A program made the translations under genes and the position numbers. 56,915 nucleotides of DNA, from the NCBI RefSeq assembly GCF_001574435.1, contig NZ_LOCN01000007.1, positions 668,009 to 724,923 on the forward strand, given 5' to 3'. The first letter of the stretch is position 1, and every line of letters begins with the position of its first letter. Of the stretch, positions 7,448 through 16,440 are shown in pieces. This stretch comes from Moritella sp. JT01. GTDB taxonomy: Bacteria > Pseudomonadota > Gammaproteobacteria > Enterobacterales > Moritellaceae. Below the pieces are notes generated by a model. The model searched no databases. It was not told where the DNA came from and saw only the letters and a list, made by a program, of their open reading frames with translations.

Positions 7448-9580
7448 TTAGTTATAGAATTTTTTACCTTCTTTCGCCATCGCTTTAAGCGATTCACACG
7501 GTGCAAAACGCTCACCGTATTTATCTTGATGACGTTCTAGCTTGTCAACAAGTTCAGCAATACCGATTGAATCCATGTAATGGAATGGACCACCTAAGAA
7601 AGGAGGGAAACCGATACCGAAGATTGCACCGATGTCACCATCACGCGCACTACGTAGGATACCTTCATCAAGACAACGCGCCGCTTCGTTCAGCATTAAT
7701 AATACTGCACGCTCTGCAAGTGCTTTAGGCTTCATTGTCACTTCAGGCTTCAGGTTAAATAGCTTGTAAATTGATTCATCAACTTGCTTCTTACCTTTCT
7801 TCGCTTTCTTACCGTATAGGTAGAAACCTTTCTCGTTCTTACGACCTTTACGATCATCAGCCAATAGCTTATCAAACGCTGCAGGTGCTTCAAAACGGCT
7901 ACCTAGCTCTTTCGTTAAGATTGGACCGATCTTAGCACCAACATCGATACCAACTTCATCAAGAAGTGTTACAGGACCAACAGGGAAACCAAAATCAACA
8001 AGCGCTTTATCAACCGCTTCGATAGGCTCTTGTTCTAAGATGATACGTGCAGCTTCATTCATGTAAGGCGCAAGTATACGGTTTACATAGAAACCAGCAC
8101 CATCTTTAACGACGATAGGTGTTTTGCCTTGTTTACGGGCAAATTCAACCGTTGTCGAAATAGTTTGGTCAGACGTACCTTCATGCGTAATGATCTCAGC
8201 AAGTGGCATTTTGTCCACTGGGCTGAAGTAATGCAGACCAATTACATTTTCAGGGCGCTTCGCTTCAGAAGCAATCTGTGTAATTGGTAAAGAAGACGTG
8301 TTTGATGCGAAAATAGTATTTTCGTTACAGTTAGCTTCAATATCAGCCACCATTTGGTGCTTCAATTTTAGATCTTCAAATACCGCTTCAATAACAATGT
8401 CAGCATTTTTCACACCAGTGTACTCAGTTGTACCGGTGATCATAGCAAGTTGACTTTGCATTTCAGCTTTAGACATAAAGCGACGTTTAACTTTCTTGTT
8501 TAGAATATCATACGTATACTTTTGTGCGTTAAGCAGACCTTGTGGTGCAATATCTTTAATACGCACAGGTACTTTCGCTTTCGTTGCAGTAACGTTAGCG
8601 ATACCGCCACCCATTAAACCACCACCAAGTACGACCGCTTTTTTCACTTTTTTCGGCGCAACGCCTTCAACGCCATCTTCTTTCTTCATCTCTGTTGTCG
8701 CAAAGAAAATGCCACGTAGTGATGCTGATTCAGATGTCATTGCAAGTTCTGCAAAACGTTTAGCTTCTAGTTTTAAACCTGCTTCAAAACCTTTTTCTTG
8801 ACCAACTTTAACCACTTCTAGAATGGCTTCTGGTGCTGGGTAGTTACCACGCGTTTTAGAAAGTGTTTGTTTTTTAGCTTGGTCAAACATGATCTTACGA
8901 CCAATTTTATTTGTTTCTAATAGCTTACCAGTCAGATCTAGTTTTAGTTTACGCTGGATCTTACCTTTTTTCGCTAGCTTAACTGCAACTTCAAGTAATA
9001 CAGTTTCAGGCACAACATCATCAACAAGGCCCATTTTAAGCGCTTGTTTACCACGTACTTGTTTACCTGTTAACATTAGGTCAAGCGACTTAGCCACACC
9101 GATAAGACGCGGTAAACGTTGTGTGCCACCACTGCCAGGTAATAGACCTAGCATCACTTCTGGTACACCTAATACTGTTTTAGTGCTTTCTGTACAGACT
9201 CGGATATGACAAGCAAGTGCGAGTTCTAAACCACCGCCCAAACAAGGGCCGTGAATAGCAGCAACAACAGGAATATTTAATGCTTCCAGTTCACCCATAA
9301 CACGGTGACCTTCCAGTGATAACTTCTCTGCATCTGCAGCCGTTTCACACGCATCAATCATAGTAACGTCAGCACCAGCAACAAAGCTATCTTTCTTGCC
9401 ACTGATCAGTACTAGACCTTGTAGATCGGAATTAGATTTAATCTCTTTCATCAAATCAGAAATTTCATCAGCGAACTCTGCACGTAAAGTGTTCATCGTT
9501 TCGCCGGGTACGTCCATTGTTAGAACGCCAATTTTATCTTCACGGATCTCAAGTGAAAATGTTTTATCTTGCTGACTCAT
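7448..9580 (-). CDS. fadJ: Fatty acid oxidation complex alpha subunit FadJ
   Basis: FadJ carries enoyl-CoA hydratase and L-3-hydroxyacyl-CoA dehydrogenase activities of beta-oxidation. The 710-residue protein has an N-terminal crotonase half (residues about 1-200) with the oxyanion-hole stretches SFVAGAD and [15 protein letters not shown] and the catalytic [13 protein letters not shown] region. The dehydrogenase half begins with the NAD site [10 protein letters not shown] near 320 and continues with SNTSSLPIT and [13 protein letters not shown]. FadJ rather than FadB is supported by length (E. coli FadJ is 714) and by the fadI-fadJ order. The ATG at 9580 overlaps the fadI TAA as TAATG, so the two are translationally coupled. 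An upstream extension of the frame lies inside fadI and is rejected. Confidence 0.95.
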   Translation of the reverse strand: MSQQDKTFSLEIREDKIGVLTMDVPGETMNTLRAEFADEISDLMKEIKSNSDLQGLVLISGKKDSFVAGADVTMIDACETAADAEKLSLEGHRVMGELEALNIPVVAAIHGPCLGGGLELALACHIRVCTESTKTVLGVPEVMLGLLPGSGGTQRLPRLIGVAKSLDLMLTGKQVRGKQALKMGLVDDVVPETVLLEVAVKLAKKGKIQRKLKLDLTGKLLETNKIGRKIMFDQAKKQTLSKTRGNYPAPEAILEVVKVGQEKGFEAGLKLEAKRFAELAMTSESASLRGIFFATTEMKKEDGVEGVAPKKVKKAVVLGGGLMGGGIANVTATKAKVPVRIKDIAPQGLLNAQKYTYDILNKKVKRRFMSKAEMQSQLAMITGTTEYTGVKNADIVIEAVFEDLKLKHQMVADIEANCNENTIFASNTSSLPITQIASEAKRPENVIGLHYFSPVDKMPLAEIITHEGTSDQTISTTVEFARKQGKTPIVVKDGAGFYVNRILAPYMNEAARIILEQEPIEAVDKALVDFGFPVGPVTLLDEVGIDVGAKIGPILTKELGSRFEAPAAFDKLLADDRKGRKNEKGFYLYGKKAKKGKKQVDESIYKLFNLKPEVTMKPKALAERAVLLMLNEAARCLDEGILRSARDGDIGAIFGIGFPPFLGGPFHYMDSIGIAELVDKLERHQDKYGERFAPCESLKAMAKEGKKFYN

Positions 9581-10890
9581 TACGCGCTCTCCACAATCAT
9601 TGCTACACCTAGACCACCAGCAGCACATGCAGCCGTTAACCCTAGACCACCACCACGACGTTTCAATTCATGCAATGTTTGCGTGATCATTCGTGCGCCA
9701 GTCGCTGCAAATGGATGACCATATGCAAGTGAACCACCAAGTACGTTGAACTTACTTTGATCGATATTAGCAACGCGCTCTGGACGACCTAGTTTTTCCT
9801 GTGCAAACGTATCTGACTCTAAACATTTTAGGTTTGCTAATGTTTGTGCAGCAAATGCTTCATGCATATCAAATAGCGCTAAGTCATCAAATTTAATACC
9901 TGCACGGTCTAACGCTTCAGGTATCGCATATGACGGGCCAATTAGACCATCAACATCAGCAGGAACAGCAGCATAAGCATAGCTACGAATATAACCAAGT
10001 ACTTCAAGACCAAGTTCTTTCGCGCGGCTTTCACTCATTAATAATACCGCAGCAGCACCATCTGTTAGTGGCGTACTTGTTGCAGCAGTCACAGTACCGT
10101 GTTTACGGTCAAATGCAGGACGCAATTTAGCGTAACCTTCAACTGATGAGTTTTTACGAATGTTGTTATCTTCAGAAATAAATGACTTCATTGGCTCTGG
10201 ATAAGCCGTCATTACTTCATCTTTTAACTTACCTTCTTCCCATGCTTTAGCTGCAAGAGTATGTGAACGATGCGCTAATTCATCCTGCGCTTGACGCGAG
10301 ATGTTATAAGACTTAGCCATTTGTTCCGCAGTTTGTCCCATCGTAATACCGGTACTGTATTCTGAAACAGCAGGTGCGACAGGCAGTAAATCTTTCAAGC
10401 TTAGTTGGCGAGCGATCTTGAGTTTATCACCCGTCGTTTTTGCTTTGCTTAAGTTAATTAACTGATGAGCAAGCTTTTTAGATACGCCGATTGGCACAAC
10501 TGAAGATGAATCAGCACCACCAGCAACACCACAGTCAATCGAGCCAGCCATAATAGACTCGGTAACATTTGTAATAGCTTGGAAACTTGTAGCACATGCA
10601 CGCGATACACTGTATGCATCGGTGCCGATGTCCATGCCAGTGCCTAATACGATTTCACGCGCAATGTTTGGCGCTTCAGGCATTTGAACAACTTGTCCAA
10701 ATACAACTTGCTGAATAATCTTAGGATCAATGTCGTTACGAGTAAGCATCTCATTAACAACCATTTTGCCTAAATCTAATGCTGGAACCCCATGAAACGC
10801 TGTTGCTTGTTTAGCAAACGGGGTACGTAATCCAGTGACCACCGCGATACGATCGCCGTTGCGGGTGGTTAGGCTTTGTGGTTTAGCCAT
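9580..10890 (-). CDS. fadI: 3-ketoacyl-CoA thiolase FadI
   Basis: FadI does the thiolytic step of beta-oxidation, releasing acetyl-CoA, as partner of FadJ. The 436-residue product equals E. coli FadI in length and keeps the nucleophile loop SRACATSFQ (Cys near 99), the MHEAFAAQ histidine region, the [14 protein letters not shown] histidine loop and the C-terminal CAAGGLG cysteine. The ATG at 10890 is preferred over the GTG three bases earlier because AGGA then has six bases of spacing and the length fits the family. It is first gene of fadIJ, transcribed from a promoter with FadR-like and PsrA-like sites. Confidence 0.96.
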   Translation of the reverse strand: MAKPQSLTTRNGDRIAVVTGLRTPFAKQATAFHGVPALDLGKMVVNEMLTRNDIDPKIIQQVVFGQVVQMPEAPNIAREIVLGTGMDIGTDAYSVSRACATSFQAITNVTESIMAGSIDCGVAGGADSSSVVPIGVSKKLAHQLINLSKAKTTGDKLKIARQLSLKDLLPVAPAVSEYSTGITMGQTAEQMAKSYNISRQAQDELAHRSHTLAAKAWEEGKLKDEVMTAYPEPMKSFISEDNNIRKNSSVEGYAKLRPAFDRKHGTVTAATSTPLTDGAAAVLLMSESRAKELGLEVLGYIRSYAYAAVPADVDGLIGPSYAIPEALDRAGIKFDDLALFDMHEAFAAQTLANLKCLESDTFAQEKLGRPERVANIDQSKFNVLGGSLAYGHPFAATGARMITQTLHELKRRGGGLGLTAACAAGGLGVAMIVESA

Positions 10891-10915
10891 CACTTATCCT
10901 CATTCCGTTAAGTAA

Positions 10916-10932
10916 AAGAGGTCAGACCTCAT
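10916..10932. promoter_or_regulatory. FadR-type operator of fadIJ
   Basis: GAGGTCAGACCTC is palindromic around position 10924 and contains GGTCAGACC. That is the core of the FadR operator TGGTCNGACCA. It lies just downstream of the predicted start site, consistent with repression that long-chain acyl-CoA relieves. Confidence 0.75.
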
Positions 10933-10944
10933 AAAATTAAGTCA

Positions 10945-10972
10945 ATATTAACCTTTTAGTCACAATATTCAA
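10945..10972 (-). promoter_or_regulatory. Predicted fadIJ promoter
   Basis: On the minus strand, -35 TTGAAT (10972-10967) is followed by a 16-base spacer and -10 TAATAT (10950-10945). The -35 lies inside the PsrA-like palindrome and the FadR-like site begins shortly after the start point. Confidence 0.55.
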
Positions 10973-10990
10973 ACATTAGTTTGAATATTG
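10963..10990. promoter_or_regulatory. PsrA-type palindrome at fadIJ
   Basis: CAATATTCAAAC-ATTA-GTTTGAATATTG is a perfect 12+12 inverted repeat with a 4-base centre. Its core CAAAC-N4-GTTTG matches the PsrA consensus known from Pseudomonas and Shewanella fatty-acid genes. Overlap with the -35 fits repression. Confidence 0.65.
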
Positions 10991-11229
10991 AGTCTTTCAT
11001 CTTAGAACTGTGACCCAAAAGAAAATATTGTGTGAAAAAATAATGCTTAATAGTAGTCATATCAACCTAAAGATAAAATATCTGTAGGTATATTACTCAC
11101 CATCTGCACTATAAAATAGTCATTACCAGTAAAGTTCTGTAAAAAAAATTAAAATTTAGTTTTGAACTTTTACAGTCAACGTATTGTCGGTAAAGTAGTG
11201 TTTATATTAACTTTATACGATAGATAATT

Positions 11230-12186
11230 ATGCCAAAATCAAACTTTAATCAATTACGCGGCTATCTTAACAGCCAAATTCTTGGGCAAGCAAAACTTGT
11301 CGACAATTTATTAATCGCGCTTCTCGCAGATGGTCACATCTTAGTAGAAGGTCCACCCGGATTGGCCAAAACTCGTGCAGTTAAAGCACTTGCCGATAGT
11401 TTAGATGCCAACTTCCATCGTATTCAGTTTACACCCGACTTACTGCCTGCAGATTTAACCGGTACTGATATCTATCGCGCCGAAACCGGCACCTTTGATT
11501 TTCAACCCGGTCCTCTGTTCCACAATATTGTGCTTGCGGACGAGATTAACCGTGCACCAGCTAAGGTACAGTCTGCGCTGCTAGAAGCTATGGCCGAACA
11601 GCAGATAACGGTTGGCAACAAAACCATGTTATTACCAACGCTATTTATGGTAATGGCAACGCAGAACCCAATTGAGCAAGAAGGTACGTACCCATTACCC
11701 GAAGCGCAGCTTGATCGTTTTATGCTACATCTAGAAATTGACTACCCAGATAAAGACACAGAATTACAAATTTTACGTTTAACCACGCAAGAAGCACAGC
11801 AAGACACGGCTGCACCGATTACAAAAATCAGTCAAAAAGCGATCATGCAAGCGCGAAAAGAAGTACTTAATATTCACCTTGCCCCTGCCCTCGAGCATTA
11901 CCTTGTCGATTTGATCATGGCCACACGAAATCCTGATACCTTAGATCCTCAACTCGCCAGTTGGATCAACTTTGGTGCAAGTCCACGTGCGACTATCTCT
12001 CTTGCCCGTTGCGTACGTGCTCGCGCTTGGTTACACGGTCGTGATCATGTATTACCCGAAGATATCCAAACCTGCCTCTACCCTATCCTACGTCATCGTT
12101 TACTACTGAGCTTTGAAGCGGAAGCTGACGGCATTACTGCAAACCAAGTTATTGACCGAATCTTGTCATTAATTGCATTTTCGTAA
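11230..12186 (+). CDS. MoxR-family AAA+ ATPase
   Basis: The 318-residue product is a MoxR-type AAA+ protein, thought to act as a chaperone-like remodeller for the VWA proteins encoded with it. Visible are Walker A GPPGLAKT (41-48), Walker B LADEINRAP near 103, the MoxR stretch FTPDLLPADLTG, the sensor region MATQNPIEQEGTYPLPEAQLDRF and the C-terminal lid. It heads a tightly packed six-gene operon. A strong Shine-Dalgarno is not obvious at the ATG. Confidence 0.93.
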   Translation: MPKSNFNQLRGYLNSQILGQAKLVDNLLIALLADGHILVEGPPGLAKTRAVKALADSLDANFHRIQFTPDLLPADLTGTDIYRAETGTFDFQPGPLFHNIVLADEINRAPAKVQSALLEAMAEQQITVGNKTMLLPTLFMVMATQNPIEQEGTYPLPEAQLDRFMLHLEIDYPDKDTELQILRLTTQEAQQDTAAPITKISQKAIMQARKEVLNIHLAPALEHYLVDLIMATRNPDTLDPQLASWINFGASPRATISLARCVRARAWLHGRDHVLPEDIQTCLYPILRHRLLLSFEAEADGITANQVIDRILSLIAFS

Positions 12187-12199
12187 ACTGAGTTAGTCT

Positions 12200-13147
12200 A
12201 TGTCAGCAATCGACGTTACGATAAAAGAGCTACAACAATACAGCTACCAAACCAATAGCCTGTTAGCGAGCAAAACCTTAGCCAGAGCACGGCTGGCTGG
12301 TGGTCACCTTTCGCCAATCAAAGGCCGCGGTATGGAGTTTAGTGAGTGTCGTCAATACCAACCCGGTGATGACATTCGGAGTATTGATTGGCGTATTACC
12401 GCACGTACAGGTAAAACCTACAGCAAGCTATTCAGTGAAGAGAAAGAGCGGCCTGTTTATATCTTACTTGACCTGTCATCAAGCATGTATTTTGGCAGTC
12501 AATACCGACTAAAGTCAGTACAAGCCTGTCACCTGACGGCATTACTGGCGTGGGCAACAAAACATAAAAGTGATCGTGTAGGCGGTATTATCATTGGGGA
12601 TTTTGGGCACAAAGAACTAAAACCACAACGGCAACAACGCGGTATTATGCAATTACTCAGTGAAACAGTAACCTTACATAATACGCAACTGACCCTATCT
12701 CAAGCCGATCGTATTAATGCAGCTAATGTAACGAACACAAATACAGTTCTGAAAGAGTCGCTGACCAGCGCCCTCACCCGTTTACGCTTACTGTGTAAAA
12801 CCGGTAGCCATATCATGATCATCAGCGATTTTCTTCATCTTGATGACAACGCACAAAAACAATTAGCGTTATTAAAACGCCATAATGAAGTTGAAGCTTG
12901 GCAAATTTATGATCCTTTAGAACTCGCTCTTCCTAGCATCTCTGGTAATGTCCGTCTCGCGGTATCAAATGGCCAACAACATGGTTTTGTTAACCCGAGT
13001 AACGCAAAGAGTCGTCAAAAATATCAACAACATGCAGACATTAAACAACAAGCATTAAGACAAATAATGAACCGATACGGTATTCGTCACCACAGGATCA
13101 GCAGTGGCGAGTCATTATTGAGTCAAATTAAAGGTAAGGGTAAATAA
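12200..13147 (+). CDS. DUF58 (VWA-like) protein
   Basis: The 315-residue product has the DUF58 signature YQPGDDIRSIDWR at about 53-65, preceded by GRGMEFSECR. A VWA-like fold follows with LLDLSSSM giving the DxSxS metal-site pattern. DUF58 proteins are nearly always encoded beside MoxR ATPases, as here (14-base gap). They are presumed partners or substrates of the ATPase; the biochemical role is not established. The next gene starts 5 bases after the stop. Confidence 0.9.
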   Translation: MSAIDVTIKELQQYSYQTNSLLASKTLARARLAGGHLSPIKGRGMEFSECRQYQPGDDIRSIDWRITARTGKTYSKLFSEEKERPVYILLDLSSSMYFGSQYRLKSVQACHLTALLAWATKHKSDRVGGIIIGDFGHKELKPQRQQRGIMQLLSETVTLHNTQLTLSQADRINAANVTNTNTVLKESLTSALTRLRLLCKTGSHIMIISDFLHLDDNAQKQLALLKRHNEVEAWQIYDPLELALPSISGNVRLAVSNGQQHGFVNPSNAKSRQKYQQHADIKQQALRQIMNRYGIRHHRISSGESLLSQIKGKGK

Positions 13148-13152
13148 AGCGC

Positions 13153-13632
13153 ATGGATCCGTTAGCACAATTAAAAGATATTCATTTACCAGCGCCAGTA
13201 TCGACGTGGCCACTGTCACTGTATTGGTGGCTAGTTATTATCGCTGTATTATTGATAATTGGATTGACTATTTACGGTGTATTTCGCTACATCGAAAAAA
13301 CTAAATTAACCCGCTTAGCCCTCGCTGAATTAACACAATTACAGCAGCAGGGTTGTGAGATAAACGACTTACACCATCTACTCAAACGCATCGTTTTATC
13401 CAGTTTCCCACGTGAAGCAGCGGCCTCTTTACACGGTGAATCATGGTTAAGTTTCCTCGATCAACAAGCCAGTTCGAGCAAGCGGAAATTCACTGCGTTC
13501 TCAAATAATAACGCAGCATGGACTCTCGATTTGTATAGCGCTAAACCCAATATGATTGCCGAATCCTCACACTTTAAAACGTGCCAAGACTGGATCAAGA
13601 GAACCCCGCTTATGCCTGTGGAGAAACAGTAA
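13153..13632 (+). CDS. DUF4381 single-pass membrane protein
   Basis: The 159-residue product begins MDPLAQLKDIHLPAPVS, typical of DUF4381. One transmembrane helix follows (about residues 23-46: WWLVIIAVLLIIGLTIYGVF), then a soluble domain with LLKRIVLSSFPR and GESWLSFLDQQ. It is the usual fourth partner of MoxR/DUF58/VWA operons and probably anchors the complex at the inner membrane. Its TAA overlaps the next ATG by one base. Confidence 0.85.
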   Translation: MDPLAQLKDIHLPAPVSTWPLSLYWWLVIIAVLLIIGLTIYGVFRYIEKTKLTRLALAELTQLQQQGCEINDLHHLLKRIVLSSFPREAAASLHGESWLSFLDQQASSSKRKFTAFSNNNAAWTLDLYSAKPNMIAESSHFKTCQDWIKRTPLMPVEKQ

Positions 13633-14606
13633 TGTTTGAATTTAATTGGCCTTGGCTTTTACTCTTATTGCCATTACCTCTGCTTATTCGCTTTTTTAGC
13701 CGCGCGGGTCAAGCACAAACCCCATTAGTATTACCTAACTTACCTTATATAGAGACAGCAACGGGCACTGCCACCAAAAAGCCCCATGCAATCTGGCCAT
13801 TAATCTTAATGTGGCTATGCCTGGTTATCGCCTCTGCCCGTCCAATGTGGATAGGTGAACCGCAGTCAATTCCACAACAAGGTCGTGAAATGATGCTTGC
13901 AGTAGATCTGTCAGGCTCAATGCAGATTGAAGATATGCAAATTAATAACCGTATGGTTGATCGTTTATCACTGGTGAAAAACGTTGTAGCGGACTTTATT
14001 AAACAACGTAAAGGCGACCGTGTCGGACTTATCTTCTTTGCTGATAATGCCTATTTACAAGCACCGCTCACTTTCGATTTGAAAACCGTTAGTGGCTACA
14101 TGCAACAAGCCGTACTTGGTCTTGTCGGTGAACAAACCGCGATTGGTGAAGGTATTGGTTTAGCACTCAAACGTTTTGATGCTGCAGACAATCCCCAAAA
14201 AGTATTGATATTACTCACCGATGGTCAGAATAACGCCGGTGAAGTAAAACCGCTAGAAGCCGCTAAATTTGCACAAGAGCAAGGTGTTAAAATCTACACA
14301 ATAGGTGTCGGTGCCGATGCTTATTATAAACGCACGTTATTCGGTAATCAGAAAGTAGATCCTTCACGGGATCTCGATGAAGCCACCTTAAAGACAATCG
14401 CAATACAAACAGGAGGCCAATACTTTCGCGCGCGTGATGCGAGTAGCTTAGCGGCTATCTATACCGAACTTGATAAACTAGAACCAGTAGAGCAAGCTCA
14501 GCAACAATTTAGACCACAAACCGATCTATTTCATTGGCCATTATCAATCGCGTTATTATTGTCAATTTTCGCATGCTACCTACGCCAAGGAGCGAACCAT
14601 GTCTGA
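13632..14606 (+). CDS. VWA-domain membrane protein, BatA-like
   Basis: The 324-residue product has an N-terminal pair of hydrophobic helices (about 8-20 and 55-72), a periplasm- or cytoplasm-facing VWA domain with MIDAS motif DLSGSM and the downstream LTDGQNN, and a C-terminal helix. This is the Aerotolerance-operon BatA layout. The ATG at 13632 is preferred to an upstream in-frame start at 13581, which would lie inside the DUF4381 gene; TAATG overlap suggests coupling. It overlaps the next gene by 8 bases. Confidence 0.88.
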   Translation: MFEFNWPWLLLLLPLPLLIRFFSRAGQAQTPLVLPNLPYIETATGTATKKPHAIWPLILMWLCLVIASARPMWIGEPQSIPQQGREMMLAVDLSGSMQIEDMQINNRMVDRLSLVKNVVADFIKQRKGDRVGLIFFADNAYLQAPLTFDLKTVSGYMQQAVLGLVGEQTAIGEGIGLALKRFDAADNPQKVLILLTDGQNNAGEVKPLEAAKFAQEQGVKIYTIGVGADAYYKRTLFGNQKVDPSRDLDEATLKTIAIQTGGQYFRARDASSLAAIYTELDKLEPVEQAQQQFRPQTDLFHWPLSIALLLSIFACYLRQGANHV

Positions 14607-16440
14607 TTTTATATTATTACGGCCATTATGGTTACTGGCGCTATTACCGCTCATCGCCCTTGCTTGGTACTTCCGTAAAAACAGCCAGACTAAAGGCTGG
14701 CATACAATGCTTTCACCTGAGATCGCGCAGTTCTTATTAGCGCAGCATCAACCAACAACAAAATCCAAGCATTTCTTTATACCATTAGCCAGTATTTGGG
14801 TACTCACCACAATTTCATTATCAGGCCCTAGCTTTAGCTATACAGAACGTCCTGTTGCGAGTATCTCGCAAGCAAAAGTCATGGTATTAGATATGTCGCT
14901 GTCTATGCGTGCAACTGATCTTAAACCCAATCGCTTAGCGCAACTTCGCTTTAAAACCACGGATATTCTGAACGATGTTAAAGAAGGTGAAATAGGGTTA
15001 GTCGCTTATGCGGGTGATGCATTTGTTATCTCACCATTAACCACAGACACAAGCACCTTGTTAAACTTGTTACCAAATCTGTCTCCTGAAATTATGCCTG
15101 TAAGAGGCTCTAAGCCAGAAGCAGGTATTCGTCAGGCAATCGAATTACTCACCAACGCAGGTTATCAGCAAGGACAAATATTACTGGTGACCGACGGTAT
15201 TAATTCAACGCAAGCAGATAGTATCAATGCATTATTAACAGACACGGATTACAGCTTATCGATTCTTGGTATCGGTACCGCTCAAGGTGCACCGATTAAA
15301 ATGCCTAATGGCCAGTTACTTAAAAACAACCAAGGGACAATCGTCGTGCCTCAGCTTGATGCAGCTTTACTAAAAGACACGGCACAATCGAATTCAGGGC
15401 AAGTGCAAGTAATAACCCACGGCAGTCAAGCGTTAGCCGATTTATTTAATCATCCTTTAAATTTCCAAAATAACCAAAAAACAGATCTAACCACGATTCA
15501 ACGTAATGACGATGGTATTTGGCTATTACCCTTAATCGCATTGTTAGCTGCCTTTAGTTTTCGGAAAGAGTTATTTTTCAGCTTTTTCTTGGTGTTTTTA
15601 CTACAGCCAGAATCAAGCTATGCAGCCGAACCCTCTATATGGAATAACAGTAACGAAAATGGTGCATTGCTGTATCAAGATAAGCAATACCAACAAGCTG
15701 CTGATACTTTCTCTGACGAAAAATGGCAGGCCAGCGCATTATATGAAGCGGGAGCATACCAACAAGCTATCGATCTGTGGGCGAATGAGCCAAGCAGTGA
15801 TTCCTCTTATAATCAAGGTAATGCTTTAATGCAGCTCGGTAATATTGATGAAGCCACTAAAGCCTACGAACAAGCGTTAAAACTAGATCCTAAAAATAAC
15901 GATGCGAAAGGTAACTTGGCACTCGCTAAAAAAATGAAGCAGCAACAGAAACAGCAGCAAGGTGACAAAGGCAAAGATAGTCAAAGCCAGCAAGACAGTC
16001 AAAGCCAACAAGACAGTCAGAGCCAGCAAGACAGTCAAAGCCAGCAAGACAGTCAAAGCCAACAAGACAGTCAAAGCCAGCAAGACAGTCAAAGCCAGCA
16101 AGACAGTCAAAGCCAGCAAGACAGTCAAAGCCAGCAAGACAGTCAAAGCCAACAAGACAGTCAAAGCCAGCAAGACAGTCAAAGCCAGCAAGACAGTCAA
16201 GATAACGCGGGTGTAGCAGGACAAGATGAAACCGACGATAATTCGGATGAAGGTAATACCCAAGGGCTGTCGGCAGCACAACAGACGCCATTAGAAAAAG
16301 AGCAACAAAAACGCTTACAAAAATGGCTTCGGAATATCCCCGATGATCCTTCGCGGTTATTAAGAAATAAAATGTACATAGAAAGTCAGCAACGTAAAGC
16401 TGAATCAAATCAGCAAAATAGTTCGGAGCAAATATGGTAA
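14599..16440 (+). CDS. VWA-TPR fusion protein (BatB-BatC type) with hexapeptide repeat tract
   Basis: The 613-residue product combines an N-terminal BatB-like VWA region (two helices, then MIDAS pattern DMSLSM and LVTDGINS), a central membrane segment near residues 308-335, and a BatC-like TPR region. The TPR has SYNQGNALMQLGNIDEATKA near 390-430. Then comes a long Gln/Ser/Asp tract of 12.5 DSQSQQ hexapeptides (about residues 460-534), followed by an acidic segment and a basic tail. In other bacteria BatB and BatC are often separate. The start is supported by AAGGAGCG upstream. The tract is expected to be disordered; its length may vary between strains. Confidence 0.88.
   Translation: MSDFILLRPLWLLALLPLIALAWYFRKNSQTKGWHTMLSPEIAQFLLAQHQPTTKSKHFFIPLASIWVLTTISLSGPSFSYTERPVASISQAKVMVLDMSLSMRATDLKPNRLAQLRFKTTDILNDVKEGEIGLVAYAGDAFVISPLTTDTSTLLNLLPNLSPEIMPVRGSKPEAGIRQAIELLTNAGYQQGQILLVTDGINSTQADSINALLTDTDYSLSILGIGTAQGAPIKMPNGQLLKNNQGTIVVPQLDAALLKDTAQSNSGQVQVITHGSQALADLFNHPLNFQNNQKTDLTTIQRNDDGIWLLPLIALLAAFSFRKELFFSFFLVFLLQPESSYAAEPSIWNNSNENGALLYQDKQYQQAADTFSDEKWQASALYEAGAYQQAIDLWANEPSSDSSYNQGNALMQLGNIDEATKAYEQALKLDPKNNDAKGNLALAKKMKQQQKQQQGDKGKDSQSQQDSQSQQDSQSQQDSQSQQDSQSQQDSQSQQDSQSQQDSQSQQDSQSQQDSQSQQDSQSQQDSQSQQDSQDNAGVAGQDETDDNSDEGNTQGLSAAQQTPLEKEQQKRLQKWLRNIPDDPSRLLRNKMYIESQQRKAESNQQNSSEQIW
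15976..16200 (+). repeat. 18-bp minisatellite, 12.5 copies, coding
   Basis: Tandem 18-base units (consensus gacagtcaaagccagcaa) run for 225 bases. Copies are nearly identical, differing mainly at third positions (ccag/ccaa, tcaa/tcag). Low divergence points to recent expansion. Because the unit is a multiple of three, gain or loss of copies keeps the reading frame. Confidence 0.97.

Larger units (their letters stand above)
10891..11229. other. Divergent promoter region fadI / moxR operon
   Basis: This 339-bp region holds the fadIJ promoter and operators (10916-10990). The right half (about 11000-11229) is AT-rich and presumably carries the promoter of the moxR operon; I cannot single out a clear -35/-10 pair there. 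No gene was seen. Confidence 0.6.

Noticed and set aside
8496-9209. Plus-strand frames inside fadJ
   Set aside because: They are antisense shadows of a strongly conserved gene, without ribosome sites or recognisable domains.
15976-16200. CRISPR-like array
   Set aside because: The repeats are directly adjacent, 18 bases long, with no spacers, and lie inside a gene.
15883-16408. Long minus-strand and second-frame plus-strand open frames across the hexapeptide repeat
   Set aside because: They arise because an 18-base repeat without stops in one frame lacks stops in others too. They lack ribosome sites and produce low-complexity LALTV/GFDCLA/SKTVKA repeats.
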